This document shows, piece by piece, positions 60,401 through 64,000 of a stretch of DNA of 64,000 bases. This DNA is from Clostridia bacterium. GTDB lineage: Bacteria > Bacillota > Clostridia > Acetivibrionales > DSM-2933. Location: assembly GCA_026416815.1 (NCBI GenBank), contig JAOAEJ010000013.1:62001-126000 (forward strand). Reading direction: 5' to 3'. The notes beneath the pieces are model-generated. The model made no database searches and had not been told where the DNA came from. It saw only the letters and a list, made by a program, of their open reading frames with translations. The position numbers were made by a program, and so were the translations under genes. Positions within the stretch are counted from its first letter, which is position 1; each line of letters starts with the position of its first letter.

Positions 60401-62114
60401 AGTAGGAGCAGTTGCAGGAGACGAATACGATTTAAGGTTTAAGTCACAGGGGGTTAATTCCATCCTGCCTGATGAGGGGATAGAGGCTGTAATGAGAGTT
60501 CTGAGTCAGCCTTGTAGTCAGGTTGTTGTATTTAAAGCTGAGGAGCAGCTTATAAGAAAGATGGGAATAAACAATGACACCAGTCAAACGTTTTTACCGC
60601 CTCACATACCTTCACTTATTAAGACTCTTGGAGCGGAATCCCGCAATAGAGATAATGCCTTGAACTTACAGGCTTTGCAAGAGCCCTTTACAAATCTCGG
60701 CCGGTTCTGCAGGATGCTTCTTTTCAGTAAACTGCAGGAGCACTTAAACGGTGTAACTTTGGAAGGCTTAAAAAGAAAGCTTGGAGTAATTCCCGAATAT
60801 GATAAATTGTTTGAGGAACTGATTTGCATTCTACAAAGATCGGAGATAATCAATCTGGAATGCAATACTATATACATAACACCGGAAGCCTTGTCAGGCA
60901 AGCTTTCACACGAAGTTAAAAAGTTGCCGGAAATAAAGGAGCAGATTATTGAGAAATATCCTTCAATAAGGCCTCATGTACTGCTGCTCTCTGAGGGGCT
61001 TGAGTATTTGGTGGAAATCCTGTGCGGCAAGGTAGCAGCAACAGATATATTGTTTCCTGATGGATCAAACCATTTAGTGGCAGGAGTCTATCAGGAGAAC
61101 CCGGTAGCAGACTACTTTAATGGTATTGTAGCTTCAAAAGCTGCAGACTATGTAAGGCAGAGGCTGTCATATAAGCCAGAGAAAATAAACATTCTTGAGG
61201 TGGGCGCCGGAACCGGAAGTACTACGAAGCTTGTGTTAAAGGCTTTAGCCCCGTTTTCCCATACTGTCAGATATTTATATACAGATATATCATCTGCATT
61301 TATTCAACACGGCAGAAAAACTTTCGCTGCAGAATACCCGTTTGTAGAATTCCGTACTATGGATATAGAGAAAACCTTACAGCAGCAAGGTATGAATATA
61401 GGAGAATATGATATAGTCATCGCTGCTAATGTACTTCATGCGACAAAAGACATAAAGGCGACGTTATCTAATGTCAAGGCGCTAATGAAAACAAATGGTC
61501 TTCTAATACTGAATGAGGTCACCGAGAATGACGAGTTTTCCACACTTACATTCGGACTATTAAATGGCTGGTGGCTTTATAAGGATGGTGAAAGCCGATT
61601 GCCCGGAGGTCCTCTGCTGGGAACGGATTTATGGAAATCGCTCCTTCAGGAAGAAGGATTTGCTCCTATGATTGTTAAGGGGATTGATGTTAATCAGCAC
61701 GTCATATTGGCTGAAAGTGACGGAAGAGTCCGATTGGTGAACAACAAAGCGGCCGATAACGATAGTTATAAGAAGCCGAAAGCCAATCTAAACCAAGTGG
61801 AGCCGAAAACATTGCATATAATCGAGAAAAAAGCTCCTGCTCAAATAGCGGTACATAAAGCTCAAAAATCAAATGTGGAAGATATAATATCGGAGCTGGT
61901 GGCTAAAGCCCTTGATATGGAACCACAGACAGTAGATCGCAAGAGACAGTTTTTTGAATATGGGATAGATTCTATAAACGGGGTTGAACTTGTGAACAAG
62001 TTAAGCAATATTTTTTCGATGGAGCTAAGTAAGACAATAATCTTTGATTATCCAAGTGTAAATGATATGGCAGCATATATCCGAAGTTTGTTGAAAGAGA
62101 AAAGTATTGGTTAA
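48447..62114 (+). CDS. Hybrid NRPS/trans-AT PKS subunit 3: C-A(Gly)-PCP, M12, M13
   Basis: Complete protein of 4,555 residues. Residues: docking-type helix 1-35 (LDIFKKVANRELSKEEALMLL); condensation domain 48-495; adenylation domain 497-1005; PCP 1023-1107; KS12 1142-1573, DH 1758-2037, KR 2052-2513, ACP 2547-2627; KS13 2669-3108, DH 3285-3553, KR 3558-4034, cMT 4082-4430, ACP 4475-4555. It adds one amino acid, predicted to be glycine, to the polyketide delivered by subunit 2 and then elongates it twice. No AT domain. The protein stops right after the last ACP without the docking tail found on subunits 1 and 2. A short tandem repeat codes for NKASNKTSNKTS before ACP12. Confidence 0.96.
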   Translation: MKNLSKLDIFKKVANRELSKEEALMLLKEEQRLNNQNDTTDNLQSNKYPLCEGQKALWLIEHLTPGLYAYNLPGALWIDREVNIPALKSAISKCWQRHPSLRTVFMHNDMGLYQKVLEKPFTGFSEVSLTTDKESEMIEFVRAEARNSFDIENGPLMRATLFKPSKGDYILLINFHHIVFDGISSLIFINELIEQYSALIEGRSPKLLPLEATYAQFVQQQQSFLQSEKGMGEKDYWLHQMEGYNPPLELCISKSRPANFTFKGSRHTLKLNSVLARKLEEFSLNSGINVFTVMLCAYSLLLHIYSSREDIVVGVPVAGRNLSKFENVIGYFINMLPLRSNFSGDITYKELLQKSQNDFMEALQYSEYPYYSLVQEWRKNSGITDKELVNVSFYFQNWLKSPKMQQNAFIKGVVPEIGQEGEFDLTLEVLHEDDITLNFKFNPDIFEIEAIQQIAAHYGNILTDIVDCQNKMISQAALMTEEEKNTTLVQWNNTVRSYPKEARVCDLFEARTAQSPESIAVVFGQTCMTYKELNHKADMLAASLSKSGVSSGCPIGVFMRRSADMLVALIGIFKAGGAYVPLDPGYPKERLDYIIKDSGIPVLLSESSLEERWSLLSLPVILMDKNMECTQKVLELDKKAISEEYKELAYIIHTSGSTGKPKGVAVGHQGLTNFLLSMAEQPGCTQKDYFLALTTICFDISTLELFLPLVTGGTVEILTESIIRDGIRLKEAIEGSKATIVQATPATWKMLQLAGWSNSKPIKILCGGEALSRELADFLLKDGEREVWNLYGPTETTVWSTVQKLTPGGKILIGRPIWNTECHILNSHMQPVPVGVAGDLYIGGDGLAKGYLNLPELTRDRFIPHPFGQPGERLYKTGDLARYTSDGMIEFVGRSDQQIKLHGFRIELGEIETALQKVEGIDAAIASVRKDSNGSASLVAFIVSDDSKKQDTALVKEKLGRWLPAYMIPSRIVYLKSFPMTLNKKVDRTTLSKMDIDEIITMYGGATSSNSGTAAESVQKNPVLSRLQKDLIGIVARVRGLNIDEIESTAHLGDYGFDSLKFTELSVAINNTYGIKIYPTAFYQYSDAKTLADYIKEKFKDEIDLYYKDTLKTDTLDSTSNKLEVKDNTDTGLSELSSIKNQPVAIVGASAMLPGSPDLETFWDNLISGKDLVREIPDNRWSIEGIADLPDFPRWGGFLDEVDKFDPAFFGISPREAELMDPQQRLFLEMSWKAIEDSGHKASELAGTRTGVYVGISSTDYEEKLGHSIDDIEAYSLTGMARTIIANRVSYLLNLKGPSGTIDTACSSSLVAIHRAVRAIQQGECEMALAGGANLIISAVANIAFSKNGMTSKDGRCKTFDKSANGYVRGEGVAVVFLKPLSKAIEDRDHVYGIILGSAENHGGRTNSLTAPNSNAQAELIEEAYERAGIEPADVTYIETHGTGTPLGDPVEINGLKAGFEKFYGKRGGAMPHKPVCGLGSVKTNVGHLEAAAGVTGLLKVLMSIKYRKIPANLHLKEINPFIELDNTPFYIVSEARDWEPLTDEVGRRLPLRAGVSSFGMGGSNAHIVLEEYIDSEENMSSKPHLPNIFVLSAKNAVQLKEYAGAFVKFMEKSSKLSQEAYMLDLLAYTLQVGREAMKERLAVVYGSFSELLDRLTGYHSGKASIEGVFSGKIKNTSNMDSIIFDNKEGTDFVKKLFSTGNTNKLAQLWVDGMEIDWSLLYEGVKPRRISIPTYPFARESYWIDRSQKVEEGFGTISALTALIDSNESTLEEQCFKKRLYKDEFFLKHHIVGGKIILPGVVYIEMLRMAGELASKKAAIGQIRNIVWAQPVVVDSNYKDIFIKIYPSKSAVEFQVVSIDDGGQSVVHSYGSLVYGAMEKQRIDLEQLKKKFVHSIQGDEFYKVFPKAGFDYGATFQAIHEVYYTGEEALSFLRVKDSIKEATAGLLLHPSLMEGALQTAVGLLADGTEDKNEPYLPFSMGEVNIFGPMNSEMYVYAVQKGKTASSHGKSRTFDILIMEANGNVAVSINNYVLHTVKLGEAFVRQELQEEDYGTLFYKADWNPCQLEKGENSGHVHGATLLFENNDSNHVANFDRESSVIVIHEGNDYCKLRDDKYCINPSNSEHYKHLVTELKTKGISNIIHGWSEGEFHCTEEQKSKAYIKSVLSVYNMAKALTTGGIGNEIKFIYTCSSGKKGNPLFGAVSSLLKTIAAENPKCRVKSIEFTDSIDMSLIADELLETGDWSPEVLYTGGQRHTRLFNEINMQKHDIGEAVFRDRGIYLITGGTGEIGFRVSRFLTENFKARLVLNSRNPLSDGQQARVRELEELGAEVLFVQGDISRAETAKELIKTVKGRFGTLNGIVHCAGITQDSLLARKSMEEFEAVLGPKLWGTLYLDEACAQEPIDFFMMFSSMSAVFGNIGQADYSYANSFMDKFALYREALRKEKLRHGRTVSINWPLWEEGGIRVDESYKAIYKESIGIGALSTSSGLDAMIRILESPYEQVVVLEGERGKIQHFFKKGLNKASNKTSNKTSSTVNGEVAEQGLKEHVLKDLIKISSDILKINPEKIDYMEDMPQYGYDSLSFMDLSREINKTFGMDITPAVFFEYSTLEALAEYLCKHEGKKLNSLYSQKLESKRNKSAESVSSFRLGKPITAYTVSKRQEVACNEPIAIIGMYGVMPGSDNLEEFWNHILCERNLVTEIPSDRWNWREYYGDPMSDGNKTNSRWGAFLKEVDKFDASFFGISPKEAKVMDPQQRIFLEVLWSTIEDAGYRVADLSQKRVGVFVGVSNSDYTDLLKEAGEEIDVHGMIGNGHPYLANRVSFLLNLTGPSEPIDTLCSSSLVSIHRAIESIRSGSSEVAIAGGINIILKPTLNIFFSKAGMLSTEGMCKTFDKEANGFVRGEGAGAVLLKPLSKAVEDGDRIYAVIKGSAVNHGGRSNTITAPNTAAQTDVIIRALEEAQIDPGTVGYIEAHGTGTALGDPVEVTALTRAFETIMNKRKSEYTEKNFCALGSVKTNIGHLESAAGIAGLIKVLLSMKNGIIPANLHFNELNPFIKIQDSPFYIAEKMEEWERSRDSFGNIIPRRAGVSSFGAGGVNAHIVLEEYCQPDQKEYMDEPCIVTLSAKTPESLEEYAKRLLTHLYRSKDIRLTDIAYTLQMGREPMRYRLAVVVSDIDELKKLLESFVQNSGRKDVSNLFCGDSAGENAAYTHFLKGDEGWEYIDNILRNKRYTNIAGLWANGVEFNWKVLYEDKEPMKLSLPVYPFKREKYWVHPGKKHMASRITALHPLLDKVLPAMPSKGTIFEKTLTYSDLVVSHHLVRDKMILPGVAHLEMAYAAIKLVDKDRNYKLSQVVWLSPIVLDGSDKSIHIVVKEVNGNLYFETYDHNGDGATIHSKGLYVLTENNPKDKRVNIQAILERCDMCINSDTLYQGFRSIGIHHDKYFRSVKEMRCNKEEALGILELPSEYSGEFEQYSLHPSILDSALQGMMSFIKGDGLEEKTMLPFMVEEVEVLKPISTKCYSYIRPTGRDRYNIALLDEEGLLCVRIFGVVLRELQRAQERMYYVPQWVRQDVQDIGGLHKSGVESILIIYPPEAGDVKDSLKELHSGDNIYGIKLGTRSYHESPWDWEVDVRCPEHMEGCIKGILNIDRVYFLGGLTGCHQNERADREKFIYSQEVGIYSLFRIVKILGNHNGLSSEFKFKAVVTGIYPEMDGNISRTFSAGIDGFLRVAAREYPKWQITCLDVDLQGLPIYKGQDLNLWLRHLYNEPAHKNSEAVSIRRGVRYVRILEPVDIPAVEEPMIRNGGVYIILGGTGGIGLKLAEFLAEKFKVRIALIGRKELSADRKNSIDRIKAKSAEVLYIRAEANDSESLKEAVEKVRLEYGVINGAFHSALELHDTSIDTMNDEEFRSVYDVKSVGCLNLWEALQNDNLDFLVFFSSVQSIFGGVGQANYVAGCTFEDALSLALKYKSSYPVKLINWGRWGKVGAVAGDEYDLRFKSQGVNSILPDEGIEAVMRVLSQPCSQVVVFKAEEQLIRKMGINNDTSQTFLPPHIPSLIKTLGAESRNRDNALNLQALQEPFTNLGRFCRMLLFSKLQEHLNGVTLEGLKRKLGVIPEYDKLFEELICILQRSEIINLECNTIYITPEALSGKLSHEVKKLPEIKEQIIEKYPSIRPHVLLLSEGLEYLVEILCGKVAATDILFPDGSNHLVAGVYQENPVADYFNGIVASKAADYVRQRLSYKPEKINILEVGAGTGSTTKLVLKALAPFSHTVRYLYTDISSAFIQHGRKTFAAEYPFVEFRTMDIEKTLQQQGMNIGEYDIVIAANVLHATKDIKATLSNVKALMKTNGLLILNEVTENDEFSTLTFGLLNGWWLYKDGESRLPGGPLLGTDLWKSLLQEEGFAPMIVKGIDVNQHVILAESDGRVRLVNNKAADNDSYKKPKANLNQVEPKTLHIIEKKAPAQIAVHKAQKSNVEDIISELVAKALDMEPQTVDRKRQFFEYGIDSINGVELVNKLSNIFSMELSKTIIFDYPSVNDMAAYIRSLLKEKSIG
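48588..51765 (+). other. NRPS module M11: C-A-PCP, glycine predicted
   Basis: C domain: HHIVFDG catalytic motif (His-His at about residues 176-177), so peptide-bond formation should work; it receives a polyketide acyl donor. A domain: HTSGSTGKPKG, FDISTLEL, LYGPTETT, YKTGDLARY, GRSDQQIKLHGFRIELGEIE. Reading the ten pocket positions by eye gives D-I-L-Q-L-G-L-V-W-K, which agrees with the known glycine code (DILQLG(L/M/V)IWK) at nearly every position. PCP: GFDSL. Glycine is therefore the expected unit. Confidence 0.87.
51870..56325 (+). other. PKS module M12: KS-DH*-KR-ACP (altered DH)
   Basis: KS12 (DTACSSS, ETHGTGT, NVGHLEA, NHGGRTNS) accepts the glycyl chain. The DH keeps HIVGGKIILP but the second motif is HPSLMEGALQ: Glu (codon 54306-54308) replaces the catalytic Asp. 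The KR has TGGTGEIG (third Gly changed to Glu), FSS, DYSYAN and B-type Asp in GITQD. ACP motif GYDSL. The DH may be slow, inactive, or act as an isomerase, so the output is uncertain (hydroxyl, alpha,beta-ene or shifted ene). Confidence 0.85.
56013..56048 (+). repeat. Short in-frame tandem repeat, 3 x 12 bp
   Basis: Three copies of AATAAA(G/A)CTTC(C/A) encode NKAS-NKTS-NKTS in the flexible linker between KR12 and ACP12. Being in frame and in a linker, it probably only varies linker length. Confidence 0.8.
56451..62111 (+). other. PKS module M13: KS-DH-KR-cMT-ACP
   Basis: KS13 reads DTLCSSS, with EAHGTGT and NIGHLES. In the DH, the HxxxGxxxxP motif is HLVRDKMILP: His kept, Gly changed to Asp; HPSILDSALQ keeps Asp. 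The KR has LGGTGGIG, FSS and a catalytic Tyr, with Cys at Tyr+4 (NYVAGC). The C-methyltransferase has ILEVGAGTGSTT, the same SAM motif as in M5. ACP motif GIDSI. The whole module is a close structural twin of M5. Expected output is an alpha-methyl enoyl chain. Confidence 0.87.
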
Positions 62115-62151
62115 TAACGTAAATTGGGGTTTGAGATTATTAGACGTTATG

Positions 62152-62156
62152 GAGGT
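62152..62156 (+). promoter_or_regulatory. Ribosome binding site for PKS subunit 4
   Basis: GGAGG 5 bases before the ATG at 62162. It fixes the start of the last, incomplete gene. Confidence 0.7.
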
Positions 62157-62161
62157 TGAAT

Positions 62162-64000
62162 ATGGGCAGTAATAAATTTCAAAGAAGTATGCAGTTTTCA
62201 GAATACGATGAAAGTGTCAACCGTTACGATGAATTTATCGAGGCAGAGGATATATTTATAAAGGATAAAAGCAGCCAGTTATCGGATGATGGAGAGATAA
62301 AAGAAGAAAGCACAGATAAATATGCTGCAAAGGAAGACAAGAAGCCTACAGGATGGAAAGATATTGCTATAATTGGGGTTTCAGGACGTTTTCCGGGAGC
62401 AAACAATGTAAAAGAATTCTGGAGTAACCTGGCGGTAGGGGTTAGCTCGATAAAGCCGGTACCTATTGAACGGTGGGATATATCGGAATTTTATGATGCA
62501 GATGTTATGAATAAAGAAAAGACATATTTGAATATGGGCGGGTTTATTGACAATTCCGATAAGTTTGATTCTTTATTTTTTAATATATCGGGTAAGGAAG
62601 CAGAGCTGTCCGACCCCCAGCAAAGGCTTTTTCTTGAGGAAAGCTGGCATGCTTTGGAAGATGCCGGATATACGGGAGAAGTACTATCTGAGGCAAAGTG
62701 CGGCGTATTCGTTGGTGTTAAGGAAGGGGACTATCAGATATGTTTGAGCGAAGTGGGTGCAGCTCATGAAGCTCAGGCCTTTTGGGGTAATGATACTTCC
62801 ATTGTTCCCGCACGGCTTTCATATTTTTTAAATCTACGGGGACCCAGTATAGCAGTGAATACAGCATGTTCTTCTTCTCTTACTGCCATACATATGGCAT
62901 GTGAAAGTATTTGCATAGGTAAATGTGATATGGCGGTTGCAGGTGGAGTGTTTGTTTCCCATACTCCCGGAGGATATATTATTGCAAGCAATGCCAGTAT
63001 GCTGTCCCATGACGGTAAATGCAAAGCCTTTGATGACAGGGCAGATGGGTTTGTCCCCGGTGAAGCTGTGGGAGCTATCGTATTAAAGCCCCTGGATAAG
63101 GCATTGGCGGACGGAGATTACATATATGCGGTTATAAAAGGGTCCGGAATCAATCAGGATGGGCGTACAAACGGAATAACCGCTCCCAGCCGCCGGGCAC
63201 AGTCTGAATTGGAACAAGAGGTATATGAAAAGGCCGGCGTTAGCCCTGAGACAATCGGTTATGTGGAAACTCACGGTACAGGCACAAAACTAGGAGACCC
63301 TATTGAGTTTGAAGCCTTGACTGACAGCTTTAAAAAATATACTGCAAAAACAGAATTCTGTGCTATTGGTTCGGTAAAGACAAATATCGGACATGCAGCC
63401 GCAGCAGCTGGAGTTGCCAGTATGATAAAGGTTATAATGGCTCTCGGCAATAAAAAGATACCGCCTTCTTTAAACTTTGAAAAGCCTAACACATTTATAA
63501 AATTTGATGGAAGCCCCTTTTTCGTAAACACAGGTCTCATTGACTGGAATCATCAGGAGGGCCAGCCACGCCGTGCAGCGGTAAGTTCCTTTGGATTCAG
63601 CGGTACAAACGTACATATATTATTGGAAGAGTTCAAAATGGATGACCATATTGGTGAGGAAATATCGCTGCCTTGCTATTGTATTCCTTTATCCGCCAAG
63701 ACCAGGGAGGCACTACAGAAGAAAGCTATAGACCTCATAAAATGGCTTGAGGAAGAAGGGGAAAAGTATCCCATGTGCAGGATTGCGTATATGCTTCAGG
63801 CGGGGCGCGAGCATTACTCCTATCGCATAGCGTTTATGGCTGAAGACGGTAATTCTTTATTACAACAGCTCAAGGGATTTGATGTCGGTGCAATAAATGA
63901 ATGTGCTGTAGAAAATGCTGTCGGTGAAGCCGATACACCTACAAGCGTATATACCCCTGATATCAGACAGGGTATGAAAGCTGAGGATTATAAAAAAGAG
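62162..64000 (+). CDS. trans-AT PKS subunit 4 (3'-partial), begins with KS14
   Basis: The frame is open from the ATG at 62162 to the window end (613 codons). The first 66 residues are acidic and polar (ESVNRYDEFIEAED), unlike the helical docking termini of subunits 2 and 3. KS14 spans residues 67-491: VNTACSSS with Cys at codon 62867-62869, ETHGTGT, NIGHAAA and FSGTNVH, so it should be an active KS. It shares the FWGN...(V/I)PAR(L/I)(S/A)YFLNL signature with KS6, which accepts a reduced alpha-methyl chain. The post-KS linker follows (CIPLSAKTREAL, AYMLQAGREHYSYR) and is cut off at the window end. It lies 47 bp after subunit 3, so the operon continues. Confidence 0.95.
   Translation, partial: MGSNKFQRSMQFSEYDESVNRYDEFIEAEDIFIKDKSSQLSDDGEIKEESTDKYAAKEDKKPTGWKDIAIIGVSGRFPGANNVKEFWSNLAVGVSSIKPVPIERWDISEFYDADVMNKEKTYLNMGGFIDNSDKFDSLFFNISGKEAELSDPQQRLFLEESWHALEDAGYTGEVLSEAKCGVFVGVKEGDYQICLSEVGAAHEAQAFWGNDTSIVPARLSYFLNLRGPSIAVNTACSSSLTAIHMACESICIGKCDMAVAGGVFVSHTPGGYIIASNASMLSHDGKCKAFDDRADGFVPGEAVGAIVLKPLDKALADGDYIYAVIKGSGINQDGRTNGITAPSRRAQSELEQEVYEKAGVSPETIGYVETHGTGTKLGDPIEFEALTDSFKKYTAKTEFCAIGSVKTNIGHAAAAAGVASMIKVIMALGNKKIPPSLNFEKPNTFIKFDGSPFFVNTGLIDWNHQEGQPRRAAVSSFGFSGTNVHILLEEFKMDDHIGEEISLPCYCIPLSAKTREALQKKAIDLIKWLEEEGEKYPMCRIAYMLQAGREHYSYRIAFMAEDGNSLLQQLKGFDVGAINECAVENAVGEADTPTSVYTPDIRQGMKAEDYKKE

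Noticed and set aside
62115..62151. 7-bp inverted repeat ATAACGT/ACGTTAT between subunits 3 and 4
   Set aside because: Short arms with a 23-base loop and no T-run; too weak to call a terminator or riboswitch.
1..64000. In-line acyltransferase or thioesterase domains, transposases, tRNAs, CRISPR arrays
   Set aside because: Searched by motif reading (GHSxG in AT or TE context, IS transposase motifs, repeat arrays). The only nucleophile elbow found belongs to the hydrolase at 24357. Domains outside the window cannot be judged.

Overview
The window is the interior of a very large biosynthetic gene cluster for a trans-acyltransferase (trans-AT) modular polyketide with one amino-acid unit. It carries 11 genes, all on the + strand, and both ends cut through a PKS gene. 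The DNA is AT-rich with heavy use of ATA (Ile) and AGA/AGG (Arg) codons and strong GGAGG-type ribosome binding sites. This points to a low-GC Bacillota host, most likely a clostridial one (inference). I do not recognise the product or an exact known cluster.

Layout. (1) 1-22052: PKS subunit 1, over 7,300 aa and 5'-truncated. It starts inside an enoylreductase (ER) and then carries modules M1 KS-DH-KR-ACP, M2 KS-KR-ACP, M3 KS-ACP, M4 KS-DH-KR-ACP and M5 KS-DH-KR-cMT-ACP. (2) 22073-29342: a seven-gene tailoring island with UDP-glucose dehydrogenase, UDP-glucuronate decarboxylase (UDP-xylose synthase), a membrane-anchored alpha/beta hydrolase, a TcmP/LCMT-type methyltransferase, a PksH-like enoyl-CoA hydratase (ECH1), a family-1 glycosyltransferase and a zinc-ribbon methyltransferase. 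(3) 29436-48377: PKS subunit 2, about 6,313 aa: ER, M6 KS-KR-ACP, M7 and M8 KS-DH-KR-ACP, M9 KS-ACP and M10 KS0-ACP. (4) 48447-62114: NRPS-PKS hybrid subunit 3, 4,555 aa: C-A-PCP with a glycine-like code, M12 KS-DH-KR-ACP and M13 KS-DH-KR-cMT-ACP. (5) 62162-64000: start of PKS subunit 4 (KS14), cut by the window end.

How it works together. No module has an AT domain, so a free-standing acyltransferase outside the window must load malonyl units. Subunits 1, 2 and 3 share a helical terminal motif that looks like matched docking elements, supporting the order 1-2-3. M3 and M9 have no reductive domains, and their ACPs carry a variant of the beta-branching flag; with ECH1 this suggests two beta-alkyl branches. 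The ER opening subunit 2 probably reduces the alpha-methyl enoyl unit made by M5. KS10 lacks a catalytic His and probably hands the chain to the condensation domain, where glycine is added. The nucleotide-sugar genes and glycosyltransferase predict a pentosylated (xylose-type) product.

The most unusual structure is a serine-less carrier-protein-like domain nested inside the post-KS linker of exactly two modules (M3 and M7). Both are the KSs that follow a KS-KR-ACP (beta-hydroxy-forming) module.

There is no gene-free stretch over 300 bases. The largest gap (28268-28436, 169 bp) holds two related inverted repeats. Domain borders are read from motifs and are good to roughly 20 residues. Domains missing from the window (trans-AT, HMG synthase cassette, ECH2, thioesterase, loading module) may lie outside it.
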